From Pontibacter sp. E15-1 (GTDB lineage: Bacteria > Bacteroidota > Bacteroidia > Cytophagales > Hymenobacteraceae): 32,998 nt of DNA. Under the pieces are notes generated by a model. The model was not told the origin of the DNA and did not search any database. It saw only the letters and a list, made by a program, of their open reading frames with translations. The stretch is taken from contig NZ_JAKVIR010000044.1 of the NCBI RefSeq assembly GCF_022601975.1, positions 1-32,998 on the forward strand, written 5' to 3'. This document shows positions 15,300 to 27,099 of the stretch, piece by piece (position 1 is the stretch's first letter; every line of letters starts with the position of its first letter). The position numbers and the translations under genes are program-made.

Positions 15300-16796
15300 T
15301 TATTCTTTTCCGATTGGGTAGTAGGCTTTCAGTCCGTCCGGGTATACCCCCTCAATGTACACCACGCCATTATCGAAGTTCTTGAGAATCTTCGCCACAT
15401 CGGCAGGCTCATCCACCGGATACTTATCGATCTTTGTGATGATGAACCCTTCTTTCATACCTGTATCGCGGAACTTGCTGCTGCGCACGCTTGCAATTTT
15501 GGCGCCTCCTGTTATACCCAGCTTCGTCATTTCCTGTCGGCTCACCGGCTCAAAGGTAGCGCCATCGAAGGTGATCGCTTTGGCTTTGCTGCGCTTTACC
15601 AGTTCTGTGCTGTTGTTCAGATTCTTCAGGGTCACGTTGGCGGTTTTCTCATCGCCGTTACGCACATACGTAACCTTCACTTTGTCGCCAGGGCGGTAAC
15701 GGGCGATCTGCTCCAGCAATTGCGACGACTTGCCTACCGTTACGCCGTTTATGGCCGTAATCACATCGCCGCCCTTCAGGCCAGCCTCTTTGGCACCGCT
15801 GTTCTCGGTTACTTCGTTGATGTACACGCCGCTCAAGGATTTCAGCTTCTGCTCCTCGGCAAAAGCCGCGTCAATCTCCCGGATAGAGGCACCTAACAAG
15901 GCCCGCTGCACTTCTCCGTACTTCAATAAGTCATCTACCACTTTGCTTACAATAGCAGACGGCACGGCGAAGGAATACCCGGCAAAGGAACCTGTTGAGG
16001 AAGCAATGGCTGTGTTTATACCTACCAGGTCTCCGTTCAGGTTCACGAGGGCACCGCCGGAGTTACCGGGGTTTACGGCGGCATCCGTCTGTATAAAAGA
16101 CTCGATGCTCATGTCATTGGCGCTTGTGCGCAGAATGTTGATGTTACGGCCCTTCGCGCTCACGATACCGGCTGTCACGGTGGAGGTCAGGTTCATGGGA
16201 TTGCCCACGGCCAGCACCCACTCGCCCACCTGCAGGTCGTCAGAGTTTCCGTAACGCAGGGTCGGTAGCTTGTCGGCGTCTACTTTAATCAGGGCAATGT
16301 CGGTGGTCGGGTCGGTGCCAACCAGAGTAGCCGTCATCTTCCGTTTGTCATCCATCACCACCTCAATTTTATCGGCCTTGTCAATCACGTGGTTGTTGGT
16401 CACGATATAGCCATTAGAGGCGACGATCACACCGGAGCCGGAGCCCATCTGCGGGCCACGCGGCACGCGGTCGCCAAAGCCGTCTCCAAAGAATTCCCGA
16501 AGGAACGGGTCCATCGGGCTATTACCGCGACTCGTGGCATTGCTGTTTCCACTGTACTCTGTCATCACGTGCACCACCGCCGGAGTAGAGGTCTGTGCCG
16601 CTTTTATGAAATTAAGGCCTTCCGGCACTACGGAGTTGCTGCTGCGCATATCGCTGGTATAGCGCACGTTAGGGTATGGCTGCTGTTCTGTGGAAACGGT
16701 CTTGTCATCTTCCAACAGTTTATAGCTACCTACTGCCACACCGCCGCCCATAACGGCTGAAAGCGCAACGCCAAGTATGAATTGCTTCGTCTTCAT
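15300..16796 (-). CDS. HtrA/DegP-type periplasmic serine protease (Do family)
   Basis: This 498-residue envelope quality-control protease degrades or refolds misfolded exported proteins. An N-terminal hydrophobic segment (about 7-25) is a signal peptide or membrane anchor. The S1C protease domain (about 65-290) carries the triad His136 (TNNHVID), Asp166 (TTDIALIK) and Ser246 (VNPGNSGGAL). PDZ1 (about 295-385) includes GVYINEVTENSGAKEAGLKG, and a second PDZ-like domain (about 410-498) includes GFIITKID. Length and order fit DegP/DegQ. It is bounded by terminators on both sides, so it is probably transcribed alone. A TATAAT-like word lies upstream around 16840-16850, but no clear Bacteroidota promoter was found. 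Confidence 0.95.
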   Translation of the reverse strand: MKTKQFILGVALSAVMGGGVAVGSYKLLEDDKTVSTEQQPYPNVRYTSDMRSSNSVVPEGLNFIKAAQTSTPAVVHVMTEYSGNSNATSRGNSPMDPFLREFFGDGFGDRVPRGPQMGSGSGVIVASNGYIVTNNHVIDKADKIEVVMDDKRKMTATLVGTDPTTDIALIKVDADKLPTLRYGNSDDLQVGEWVLAVGNPMNLTSTVTAGIVSAKGRNINILRTSANDMSIESFIQTDAAVNPGNSGGALVNLNGDLVGINTAIASSTGSFAGYSFAVPSAIVSKVVDDLLKYGEVQRALLGASIREIDAAFAEEQKLKSLSGVYINEVTENSGAKEAGLKGGDVITAINGVTVGKSSQLLEQIARYRPGDKVKVTYVRNGDEKTANVTLKNLNNSTELVKRSKAKAITFDGATFEPVSRQEMTKLGITGGAKIASVRSSKFRDTGMKEGFIITKIDKYPVDEPADVAKILKNFDNGVVYIEGVYPDGLKAYYPIGKE

Positions 16797-16918
16797 GTTT
16801 TGGATTTAAGCTATGAGTTGATATTAAGAAATGTCTATATTATACTATGATAACGCTCTCTCTGTATACGGTAGTATAACAGAAGGGGATAGTTAAAACG
16901 GTTGCTTCCAGTAGAACA

Positions 16919-16949
16919 AAAAGGAGGCCAAACTTATGGGCCTCCTTTT
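16919..16949 (-). terminator. Intrinsic terminator after the Hsp20 gene
   Basis: An 11-bp stem AAAAGGAGGCC (16919-16929) with 16939-16949 and a 9-base loop. The minus strand continues into TTTTTGTTC. It lies 15 bases after the stop at 16964. Confidence 0.88.
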
Positions 16950-16963
16950 CAGTTTTTAATGCT

Positions 16964-17485
16964 TTAGCTTCTCTTCGATTTGTTGTTTTCAGAGGCGGCC
17001 GTTGCATTTTCCTCTACCTGCTTGTCTTTCCCGCCGCTCTTTTTACCAGAGCCGGAGGTGATGTTGATCTGCCGTCTCATGGTTTTGTGCTCATCCTTGG
17101 GCACATGCACCTGCAGGATGCCATCTTCGAAGTGCGCCGAAATCTTGTCCGGGTCGATTTTGTCTGGCAGGAAAAACGATCTGCTGAAGGAGCCATACTG
17201 TGTCTCCAGCATATGGTAGCGTCGGCCGTCCTCTTTGCGCTCCAGCTTCCGCTCACCCGAAATCGTCAGCTTGCCTTCCTGAAAATCAATCTGGATATCC
17301 TCCGGCTTCACACCTGGCAGGGCTAACTGCATCTCATACCCTTTCTCGGTCTCACTGGCGTCTACATGCGGCGTAAACTCTGAGAGCCCTCTACTATTTA
17401 CAGACTCGTTGAAGAATCTGTCCAACATTGTGCTAAATGAATTCGGCATACCCTCCTGCATGCCCTGATATCTGCTCAGTACCAT
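16964..17485 (-). CDS. Hsp20/alpha-crystallin small heat shock protein
   Basis: This 173-residue ATP-independent chaperone binds unfolding proteins. The alpha-crystallin domain spans about 37-140 and begins FTPHVDASETEKGYEMQLAL. It includes LPGVKPEDIQIDFQEGKLTI, GSFSRSFFLPDKIDPDKI and the closing GILQVHVPKDE. The C-terminal tail (about 145-173) is Lys/Ser/Asn-rich and disordered, and the usual IxI anchor is not obvious there. The start at 17485 is chosen over the upstream ATG at 17530 because an excellent Shine-Dalgarno sequence (17493-17500) sits 7 bases before it, which is unusual in this phylum. It is a monocistronic unit with its own terminator, probably stress-induced. Confidence 0.93.
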   Translation of the reverse strand: MVLSRYQGMQEGMPNSFSTMLDRFFNESVNSRGLSEFTPHVDASETEKGYEMQLALPGVKPEDIQIDFQEGKLTISGERKLERKEDGRRYHMLETQYGSFSRSFFLPDKIDPDKISAHFEDGILQVHVPKDEHKTMRRQINITSGSGKKSGGKDKQVEENATAASENNKSKRS

Positions 17486-17492
17486 AGTTATA

Positions 17493-17500
17493 CCTCCTTT
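17493..17500 (-). promoter_or_regulatory. Consensus Shine-Dalgarno of the Hsp20 gene
   Basis: The minus strand reads AAAGGAGG, 7 bases before ATG 17485. It decides the start codon and stands out because most genes in this window lack any such site. Confidence 0.85.
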
Positions 17501-17641
17501 AAATTTAGTTTTGAAGTAATTTACAACCATGGTATAGTAAAAACCATACCAACCGAATTATCCTTACATATCCTGAAATAATGTCATTTTAGATTGATTG
17601 AAAAAAGGTATCTCCCTGACTAATTTACAGTTACCTCGCTA

Positions 17642-18436
17642 TCAATATGTTATACTGGCAGTTTGGGGGGTGCTGTTGAGGGTATACTTTATCTCCAGCC
17701 CCAGCACCGGGGAGATGCGGTTGCGTTTGGTGGTATAGCCTTCTTCTACTAATTGCTCCTGCGCATCGTACACAGGCGGCACCAGCACATAGTAGTAATG
17801 CGTTTGGCGCATGAAATAGGGCGTGAGGCGCAGCTTGTCCGTCACTTCGTAAGTCAGATTCAGGCGCAGGCGGGTGCGGTCTATCACCCGTTCCTGGGTG
17901 CCCATACTCTTTTTGCCTCCAAACCCTGACAGCACCATGCCTTCGTACCTGATGCCGGGTGTCAGGAACCTGCCTCCGAGTGGCAGCCGCTTGCCCAGTT
18001 CGCCCTCCAGCCGCAGCCTGCTAAAGACATCATGGCCCTGCTGGCCCACGTACTCCGCCGTCAGTTGCTTGTTGAAAAACAAACTACCGACCTTGCCGCT
18101 GTGCCGGAGAAACACAGTGTAAAACGCGGTTTTAGGATAATCCTCAGCCGCGTAGCGGAACACTGCGCCAGCTCGCCAGTGCGCCGAGAGGGTCTGCTCA
18201 TACCCCAGCGCCAGCTCAATCCGCTCAAAGTTTTGGAGTGGGCCATTGGCGGCCAGATCGTTAAAGCGGCCATCGGTGTTGATGCGGTACTGGTTCTGTA
18301 TAAAGAGCAGGCCGCTCTCGTTCACCCCGAAGCTCGCCTGAAGCTCGGGCCACACAGCCATCGGGCTGGATACTTTGCTCTGGGCCTGTACCAGAAGTGG
18401 CGCTGCCAACAGCAGCAAGCAGTAAAGTTTTCTCAT
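17642..18436 (-). CDS. DUF2490-type outer-membrane beta-barrel protein
   Basis: This 264-residue protein has a signal peptide (1-18, ending VQAQ) and a mature part of alternating amphipathic strands rich in Tyr/Arg/Leu, as in small barrels. Examples are WPELQASFGVNESGLLFIQN, HWRAGAVFRYAAEDY and LRLTPYFMRQTHYYYV. It opens and spaces its strands like DUF2490 proteins, whose function is unknown. It is the last gene of a three-gene minus-strand unit, 6 bases after the unknown 202-residue gene. No terminator is evident beyond its stop. Confidence 0.75.
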   Translation of the reverse strand: MRKLYCLLLLAAPLLVQAQSKVSSPMAVWPELQASFGVNESGLLFIQNQYRINTDGRFNDLAANGPLQNFERIELALGYEQTLSAHWRAGAVFRYAAEDYPKTAFYTVFLRHSGKVGSLFFNKQLTAEYVGQQGHDVFSRLRLEGELGKRLPLGGRFLTPGIRYEGMVLSGFGGKKSMGTQERVIDRTRLRLNLTYEVTDKLRLTPYFMRQTHYYYVLVPPVYDAQEQLVEEGYTTKRNRISPVLGLEIKYTLNSTPQTASITY

Positions 18437-18442
18437 ACGATG

Positions 18443-19051
18443 CTATTCTTCCTGGCTACGCTCCTCATACTGGCTCAAAACACTGAACAGGATATGGCTT
18501 TCCCACTCATCGAACTCTATGATCTTGTTCAGCTCCGGGTCGTGTTTGTTGTACAGCGCGAAGTACTCCTCATACTCCTTCACTGCCACATCCGGCCACG
18601 CGGTCAGCTGCCCGTCGGCGGCAAAATACGCGCCTTCGGCCGTCAGCCACACGCCGCACACCCGCAGCTCCTGCTTCGCAGCAAACTCCTGCCTGTAGTC
18701 CTCCACGATATCCTTGAAGTAAAAGTCCCACATATAGTCGGTGATGGTGTCGTAGGCTTTTTGGGAGGCGCTGTTTTGGCTGAAATAGCTGAAGAACCGG
18801 ATCTTCAGGATGCCGTTCTCCCGCGTCCGGATATCAATCCGGAAGTCGCAGCCCACATAAAAACGGTACCAGATAATCCAGCTCATGCTGTGCTTGATGT
18901 CCAGCACATCCTCTTTGCTGACCCGGGTAAAGCGACTCGCCTCAAACTCCTTGTTCTCATACTCCAGGTATTCCGGCGAGAGGCGCAGGGTGCGCTTGCG
19001 GCCAAGCAGCCCAGTGGACAGCTGATAAATCAGGATTTTGGCGCCTTTCAT
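18443..19051 (-). CDS. Conserved hypothetical protein, 202 residues
   Basis: No signal peptide or long hydrophobic segment is visible. The N-terminal part (about 1-90) reads like a PH-like or beta-rich domain: LSPEYLEYENKEFEASRFTR, then a hydrophobic patch SWIIWYRFYVG and FRIDIRTRENGILKIRFFSY. The C-terminal half is helical and acidic (EEYFALYNKHDPELNKIIEF). I do not recognise a family name. It lies in a tight unit, 6 bases after the M20 amidohydrolase stop and 6 bases before the barrel protein, so the three are surely co-transcribed. A link to peptide or N-acyl amino acid metabolism is only suggested by that neighbour. Confidence 0.75.
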   Translation of the reverse strand: MKGAKILIYQLSTGLLGRKRTLRLSPEYLEYENKEFEASRFTRVSKEDVLDIKHSMSWIIWYRFYVGCDFRIDIRTRENGILKIRFFSYFSQNSASQKAYDTITDYMWDFYFKDIVEDYRQEFAAKQELRVCGVWLTAEGAYFAADGQLTAWPDVAVKEYEEYFALYNKHDPELNKIIEFDEWESHILFSVLSQYEERSQEE

Positions 19052-19057
19052 CCGCAG

Positions 19058-20254
19058 CTATGCCTTCGCCGCCAGTTCCTGCAGAGCCGCATACGCCATC
19101 AGCCCGATGCTTGTCTCAAGCGCCGCCTCGTCTATATCGAAGGTGGGGGTATGCACCGACGAGACGATCCCGCGGGCCTCGTTGCGGGTGCCCAGGCGGT
19201 AGAAACAGGCAGGCACCTCCTGCGAGTAATAGGCAAAGTCCTCTGCCCCCATCCACAGGTCGAGGTCCACCACGTTTTCTGCGCCAAGGTAAGCCTCGGC
19301 AGCGGCACGCGTGCGCTCCGTCAGGCTCGGGTCGTTTTTCAGGAAGGGGTAGCCTTTCTTGATGTCGATCTCGCAGCTGCCGCCCATGCTTTCGCAGAGT
19401 CCCTCGGCCAGTTTTTTAATGCGCTTGTGTGCCTCTTCGCGCCAGACCTCATTCATGGTCCGGAACGTGCCCTCGATTTTTACCTCGTTGGGGATGACGT
19501 TGGTGGCCCCTTTGGCCTCTACCTTGCCGAACGACAGTACCGACGGCACCTTTGGGCTGGCGTGGCGGCTCACGATCTGCTGCATCGCCACGATCAGGTG
19601 CGAGGCGATCAGCACGGTGTCTACGTTCTGCTCGGGCATGGCGGCGTGGCCTCCCTTGCCTTTCACGGTGATATAAATCTCATCGGCGCTGGCCATGTAC
19701 ATGCCCGCCCGGAAGCCCACTTTGCCCGCTGGCAGCATCGGGAACACGTGCTGCCCTAAAATCTGCGCCGGAGCCGGGTTTTGCAAAACGCCTTCCCTGA
19801 TCATGAGCGAGGCACCGCCCGGAAACTTCTCCTCGCCGGGCTGAAAAATCAGCTTCACGGTTCCCTCAAATTCGCCGCGCATCTCCTGCAGGATACGCGC
19901 CGCGCCCAGCAGCGAGGCCGTGTGCACATCGTGGCCGCAGGCGTGCATCACCCCGTCTTTCTTCGATTTATACGCTACTTCGTTTGCCTCCATAATGGGC
20001 AGCGCGTCCAGGTCGGCGCGCAGGGCGATGGTTCTCTTCTCGGGGTTGCGGCCCTGCACGAGCGCAACAAGCCCGGTTTCGGCCATGGCAACGGGCTCCA
20101 GGCCATACCCCTCCAGCACGCTCCGCACATACGCGGCGGTGTTGTGCTCCTCAAACGAAAGCTCGGGATTGGCGTGGATGTGACGGCGCACCTGCACCGT
20201 GTCGGGGGTATAGGTATGGGCGAGTTGCTTTACGCGTGCTACTAATTCTGGCAT
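19058..20254 (-). CDS. M20 family amidohydrolase (N-acyl amino acid / hippurate hydrolase type)
   Basis: This 398-residue cytoplasmic metallohydrolase cleaves N-acyl amino acids or related amides. Visible motifs are RRHIHANPELSFEE (23-36), RADLDALP (79-86) with a likely metal-binding Asp, HACGHDVH (104-111), the catalytic Glu in QPGEE (138-142), GKGGHAAMPEQNVD in the lid domain, and WMGAEDFAYY near the C-terminus. The arrangement is that of the M20D subfamily (HipO/AmhX, IAA-amino acid hydrolase type). ATG 20254 is preferred; an upstream ATG at 20281 adds nine residues not expected in the family. It is first of a three-gene operon. The exact acyl group is not determinable. Confidence 0.93.
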   Translation of the reverse strand: MPELVARVKQLAHTYTPDTVQVRRHIHANPELSFEEHNTAAYVRSVLEGYGLEPVAMAETGLVALVQGRNPEKRTIALRADLDALPIMEANEVAYKSKKDGVMHACGHDVHTASLLGAARILQEMRGEFEGTVKLIFQPGEEKFPGGASLMIREGVLQNPAPAQILGQHVFPMLPAGKVGFRAGMYMASADEIYITVKGKGGHAAMPEQNVDTVLIASHLIVAMQQIVSRHASPKVPSVLSFGKVEAKGATNVIPNEVKIEGTFRTMNEVWREEAHKRIKKLAEGLCESMGGSCEIDIKKGYPFLKNDPSLTERTRAAAEAYLGAENVVDLDLWMGAEDFAYYSQEVPACFYRLGTRNEARGIVSSVHTPTFDIDEAALETSIGLMAYAALQELAAKA

Positions 20255-20301
20255 GATAGAAATTCTATTGGCCGCAAGCATCTGCTCACGGTTGGCTTAT
20301 T

Positions 20302-20357
20302 CTCAAAAAAAAAACCGCAGGCAACAGCTTCCACTGCACATTAATTTATACCTGCGG
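20302..20357 (-). terminator. Second hairpin terminator with a T-run after the SPOR lipoprotein gene
   Basis: CCGCAGG (20315-20321) pairs with CCTGCGG (20351-20357). On the minus strand the hairpin ends in ten T's. Together with the hairpin at 20407-20437 it forms a tandem terminator between the deoC unit and the amidohydrolase unit. Confidence 0.6.
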
Positions 20358-20399
20358 CAGGCATAGAACAATGTAGCAATAAAACGGTATGGTATCAAA

Positions 20400-20437
20400 C
20401 AAAAAATAGCGTTGCGGCCTCCAGAACCACAACGCTA
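20400..20437 (-). terminator. First hairpin terminator after the SPOR lipoprotein gene
   Basis: TAGCGTTG (20407-20414) pairs with CAACGCTA (20430-20437), extended by an inner GG/CC pair after one mismatch. The minus strand continues into TTTTTTGTTTG. It lies 41 bases after the stop at 20478. Confidence 0.82.
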
Positions 20438-20477
20438 CGAGTATACTGGCTGATCGCAAAAGCCTTTTGCTATTGCC

Positions 20478-20996
20478 TCAGTAGGTTTTGTTGATGTTGA
20501 TTTGCTCTTCCACAATCTGCGCGTTCGGCAGGAGGTCGGCTAACTGGTTGAGCACCTGCTGCGCCTCGATTCGACTAAAGAAGTCCCCTATTTTCAGGCG
20601 GAAGTTGGGCTGGCTGTAGGTGAGGTAGTCTTTCTCGTCGGGCACGCGCGCGATAATGGACTTGCGCAGGTTCATGACGGTTTGGCGCTCGGAGCCATTA
20701 TACGCCAGAATGCGGTATCCCTGGGCATATTTGATGTTCTTGTTTACGTTGGCCACCGTGTCCATCAGCGCCGCCACCTTGTCGTTCACGTGGTTTTTGG
20801 GCTCTATCCGTGCATCGGATGCAGCAGCGTCCTCCACAGGGTATTTAGGGCGGTATACGCTCAGGTCTTCCACCACTCTGGCCTCGGCAGTAGTCTTGCC
20901 CCTGGACTTGCCTTTAGACGTTTTGGCGGAGGAAGGGGCACAGGCAGTGCCAAAAAGCAGCGCCAGCGAAAGGAAAATACTAAGAATTCTGTTCAT
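20478..20996 (-). CDS. SPOR-domain lipoprotein
   Basis: This 172-residue protein has a lipoprotein signal (MNRILSIFLSLALLFGTACA, lipobox GTAC, Cys19), a Lys/Ser-rich linker, and a SPOR-like domain (about 88-165) with repeated beta-alpha elements: GYRILAYNGSERQTVMNLRK and FRLKIGDFFSRIEAQQVLNQL. SPOR domains bind denuded peptidoglycan glycan strands, often at the division septum, so an envelope role is likely. Its start overlaps the end of deoC by 17 bases, giving translational coupling to a gene with no obvious functional link. Confidence 0.82.
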   Translation of the reverse strand: MNRILSIFLSLALLFGTACAPSSAKTSKGKSRGKTTAEARVVEDLSVYRPKYPVEDAAASDARIEPKNHVNDKVAALMDTVANVNKNIKYAQGYRILAYNGSERQTVMNLRKSIIARVPDEKDYLTYSQPNFRLKIGDFFSRIEAQQVLNQLADLLPNAQIVEEQININKTY

Positions 20997-21651
20997 GGGT
21001 CATGATGTTTACGCTGGCAGAGCAACCGAGTCTGTCGGCTCCAGCCTGGATGAACGCCTCGGCATCGGCAAATGTTTTGATCCCGCCGGACGCTTTAATC
21101 TTTACGTTTTTTGGCAGCACGCGGCGCATCAGGAGGATGTCCTCCACGGAGGCGCCGCGCGCGGCAAAGCCGGTGGATGTTTTCACGTAGTCGGCTTCGG
21201 CGGCAACGCAGAGGGCACAGGCCTTTTCTATTTCCGCCGGAGTCAGGAGCGCGGTTTCGATGATCACCTTCAACTGCGCCTCTTTGAGGTGGCAGAATTT
21301 GGCCAGGTCACTCAGTTCGTTCTCCACCTCCGCATACCTCCCCGACTTAAAAGCCGAGATGTTCATCACTACGTCGATCTCGTTTGCGCCGTCTGCGATG
21401 GCCTGGTGTGTCTCCAGAAACTTCACTTTGGCATGCTGATACCCCAGCGGGAACCCCACCACCGTCGCCACTTTTACCAGCGTGCCGGGGCCCAGGGTTT
21501 CCAGGGCCAGCTGCACGTAGCAAGGCGGCACGCACACAGCCGCAAAGCCATAACTTCGGGCTTCGTGGCACAGTTGGGCCACCTGCCCCGCAGTGGTATC
21601 CGGGCGCAGCTGGGTATGGTCTATATAAGCGGCAAGTTCTTGTGCTAACAT
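20980..21651 (-). CDS. deoC: Deoxyribose-phosphate aldolase
   Basis: This 223-residue cytoplasmic class I aldolase splits 2-deoxyribose 5-phosphate into glyceraldehyde 3-phosphate and acetaldehyde in deoxynucleoside catabolism. Active-site residues by family alignment are Asp93 in EIDVVMN, the Schiff-base Lys157 in DYVKTSTGF, and Lys186 in KIKASGGIK. The N-terminal signature YIDHTQLRPDTT is at 9-20. Length is that of the short DeoC form. ATG 21651 is preferred; an upstream ATG at 21678 adds nine residues before the family start. It overlaps the SPOR lipoprotein gene at its end. Confidence 0.95.
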   Translation of the reverse strand: MLAQELAAYIDHTQLRPDTTAGQVAQLCHEARSYGFAAVCVPPCYVQLALETLGPGTLVKVATVVGFPLGYQHAKVKFLETHQAIADGANEIDVVMNISAFKSGRYAEVENELSDLAKFCHLKEAQLKVIIETALLTPAEIEKACALCVAAEADYVKTSTGFAARGASVEDILLMRRVLPKNVKIKASGGIKTFADAEAFIQAGADRLGCSASVNIMTHEQNS

Positions 21652-21774
21652 CACAGTCTGGTAAAAGATAAAGGACATAAGACAAGGGGCGCTCCCTCGT
21701 GTTATATCCTTTATGCTTCAGTTATGCTTTATGCGTATCAATTTTTCTGGCCAGTATGGCGAACCTGCTGTGCA

Positions 21775-25155
<3,381 letters not shown>

Positions 25156-25199
25156 CTGTATGTAGCTCTTTTATATAAATTCTCTGTTCGCAATATCGT

Positions 25200-25229
25200 C
25201 AAAAATAGCTTTTTTTCCGATATATCTAA
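25200..25229 (-). promoter_or_regulatory. Bacteroidota-type promoter of secA
   Basis: On the minus strand TATTTTTG (25200-25207) matches TAnnTTTG. TTA at 25227-25229 stands 19 bases upstream where TTG is expected. It lies about 45 bases before the secA start. Confidence 0.6.
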
Positions 25230-25585
25230 TTTTCTGCACTAAAACAGTACCAGAATAACGGACCTGGAAAGCAACTGCCAAATTTACCGCTGCCGTATAG
25301 CGGTTCTGCTATTTATATACCTGCGCCGCAACAGGCTATGCCATAACCTATACCATGTGGCAGAAGTTCGGTTTTGCCTGATGATAGTTGGCTGTTTGTT
25401 GCTGGATGGCTGAATAGATATGAGTTGGGTTGCGCTTGCCAATTTTAACTGATGCACAGTCGGGGTTTCACCCGTATCAAATCCAGGTATGTGACTGTAT
25501 CCCGATCAGCCGCCTGCCCTAGTGCTTGACCAATTTGCTTACCAGAATTAGCGTTTGTTTTATATGCATAGAAACGGCTTTTATG

Positions 25586-25622
25586 CCTCATTCCTAATTC
25601 TTAAATTTCTAATTTTTAATTT
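25586..25622. repeat. AT-rich TAATT-type tandem tract
   Basis: A run of degenerate units (ctaattcttaaattt, ctaatttttaattt) just downstream of the GNAT gene stop. It is related in style to the tract at 5430-5472. Such tracts are dispersed in Cytophagales genomes (impression). Confidence 0.45.
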
Positions 25623-25660
25623 GGCGAAGCACCAGCCTATACCCATACGGTAGCCAGCCT

Positions 25661-26176
25661 TTAAAAAACCCGCTGAAACTCCACCACGTCCTGCCAGCCG
25701 TCGGGGGTGCGGATCCAGTCTTTCCGGATACCCACTTTATCGAACTCCGCTTTCTGGAAGAGGTTGATGCTGGCAAGGTTGGTGGCCGTGACGGTGCAGT
25801 ATACCTGATGCAGCTGCAGGGTATGCTGGCAGTAGCCCAACAACAGCTGCAGGGCATCGCTGGCGTGCCCATGGCCCCGATGCGCGGCCGTTACCACCAC
25901 CCCCACGCCTGCGCGGCTGTGCAGCGGCTCGAAGTCAAACAGGTCGATGGCGCCGACTGCCTGCTGCTGCATGTTGCAGATGGCCAGGCGCAACTGCTTG
26001 ACGGTATAAATGTCGAGGGTGGCGTTTTCGAGGTAGGTCTCCAGCACGGCTTTGGAGTAGGGCGTCAGGGTATCGCCGATGTGCCAGACGGAGGTATCGT
26101 TTTCCAGGGCGTATAAAAACTCCAGATCGGTGGGCTCTAAGGCTCTGAGGTATGTATTAGCTGCACGTAGGAACAC
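25661..26176 (-). CDS. GNAT family N-acetyltransferase (RimJ/RimL/SpeG-like)
   Basis: This 171-residue acetyl-CoA-dependent acyltransferase has the opening LRALEPTDLEFLYALENDTS typical of RimJ/RimL-type enzymes. The acetyl-CoA-binding signature is VGVVVTAAHRGHGHASDAL, where RGHGHA corresponds to the Q/RxxGxG/A loop, and the late block TNLASINLFQKAEFDKVGIR is the usual motif B region. The substrate cannot be named. The start codon is GTG at 26176; an in-frame stop 12 bases upstream rules out a longer form. It follows dapF by 25 bases, so the two are probably co-transcribed. Confidence 0.88.
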   Translation of the reverse strand: MFLRAANTYLRALEPTDLEFLYALENDTSVWHIGDTLTPYSKAVLETYLENATLDIYTVKQLRLAICNMQQQAVGAIDLFDFEPLHSRAGVGVVVTAAHRGHGHASDALQLLLGYCQHTLQLHQVYCTVTATNLASINLFQKAEFDKVGIRKDWIRTPDGWQDVVEFQRVF

Positions 26177-26201
26177 GCCGGTCTGGGTTTATATGCCTTG
26201 G

Positions 26202-26993
26202 TTAGAGTTGCTGCGTTTGGGGCAATGCCACAGAGCCTGAGAAAACCAGCTTGGCAGGCCCGTTCAGGAAAATGTACTTGAAGCCGTCTCCGTTTTGCTC
26301 AAAAGACACCTCCAGCTCCCCGCCCAGAGTCTTCACTTTCACCGGGCTGTGGAGCCCCAGCAGGCCAGCTACCAAGGCGCAGGCGGTTACGCCGGTGCCA
26401 CAGGAAAGTGTCTCGTCCTCCACGCCCCGCTCATAGGTGCGCACAAATATTTCGTCTTCTGAGATGCGCTCCACAAAGTTCACGTTGGTGCCCTCGGCCG
26501 CGAAGCGGTCGTTGTAGCGGACGGCGCGGCCTTCTTCATATACGTTCAGGTGCTGCACATCATCCACGAAGCGCACATAGTGGGGCGAGCCGGTGTTCAG
26601 GAAATAATCCTGGCCAATTTGCTCTACCTGCCGCACGTCGTTCATTTTTAACTGGATGAGGTCGCGCTCCACGCTGGCCTGGTGCTCGCCGTCGGCGGCC
26701 AGGAAGCAGGCCACGTCCTCGATCACGCCCAGCTGCCGCGCAAAGCGGACGGTGCAGCGCGCCCCGTTGCCGCACATAGACCCGAGGCGGCCATCGGCGT
26801 TGTAGTACAGCATCTCGAAGTCGTAGTCGGGGTGGTCCTGCAGCAGAATAAGCCCGTCGGCCCCCACGCCGGTGCGCCTGTCGCACAGCTGCTTCACCAG
26901 CGTCTCGTCCTCCGTCGGGAAGGTGTGCTTGCGGTTATCTACCATCACGAAGTCGTTGCCCGTGCCCTGGTATTTATAGAATGTTATTGCCAT
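26202..26993 (-). CDS. dapF: Diaminopimelate epimerase
   Basis: This 263-residue cytoplasmic PLP-independent racemase converts LL-diaminopimelate to meso-diaminopimelate for lysine and peptidoglycan synthesis. The two catalytic cysteines are visible as Cys74 in SMCGNGARC and Cys198 in LSCGTGVTACAL. The N-terminal signature KYQGTGNDFVMVDN (7-20) is intact. Length is typical. It is divergent from the methyltransferase gene, with 106 bases between the two start codons, and precedes the GNAT gene. Confidence 0.97.
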   Translation of the reverse strand: MAITFYKYQGTGNDFVMVDNRKHTFPTEDETLVKQLCDRRTGVGADGLILLQDHPDYDFEMLYYNADGRLGSMCGNGARCTVRFARQLGVIEDVACFLAADGEHQASVERDLIQLKMNDVRQVEQIGQDYFLNTGSPHYVRFVDDVQHLNVYEEGRAVRYNDRFAAEGTNVNFVERISEDEIFVRTYERGVEDETLSCGTGVTACALVAGLLGLHSPVKVKTLGGELEVSFEQNGDGFKYIFLNGPAKLVFSGSVALPQTQQL

Positions 26994-27028
26994 ATAGTTG
27001 AAACAAAAAATTCTGCGGCTGCGTGCGA

Positions 27029-27060
27029 TTTTCTATGTTCGGCGGATAGTCGTACTTTTG
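27029..27060 (+). promoter_or_regulatory. Promoter of the SAM methyltransferase gene
   Basis: TACTTTTG at 27053-27060 is a full TAnnTTTG match. A T-run (27029-27032) stands at the TTG position about 20 bases upstream. The start codon is 40 bases downstream. Confidence 0.6.
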
Positions 27061-27099
27061 CCGCCAACCGGCACACAGCCAGAAACAAGCAACAAAGAT

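Larger units (their letters stand above)
25156..25660. other. 505-base intergenic region between the GNAT gene and secA
   Basis: It holds the secA promoter near 25200-25229, a short inverted repeat ACCGCT/AGCGGT (25287-25303) and the AT-rich TAATT tract at 25586-25622. No convincing gene, tRNA or terminator was seen in the remainder (about 25305-25585). Confidence 0.6.

Noticed and set aside
18032..19759. 575-residue open frame on the plus strand
   Set aside because: It lies fully antisense to the M20 amidohydrolase, the 202-residue gene and the barrel gene, all with clear family features or conserved spacing. Its translation is His/Arg/Leu-rich, as expected for the opposite strand of GC-rich genes.
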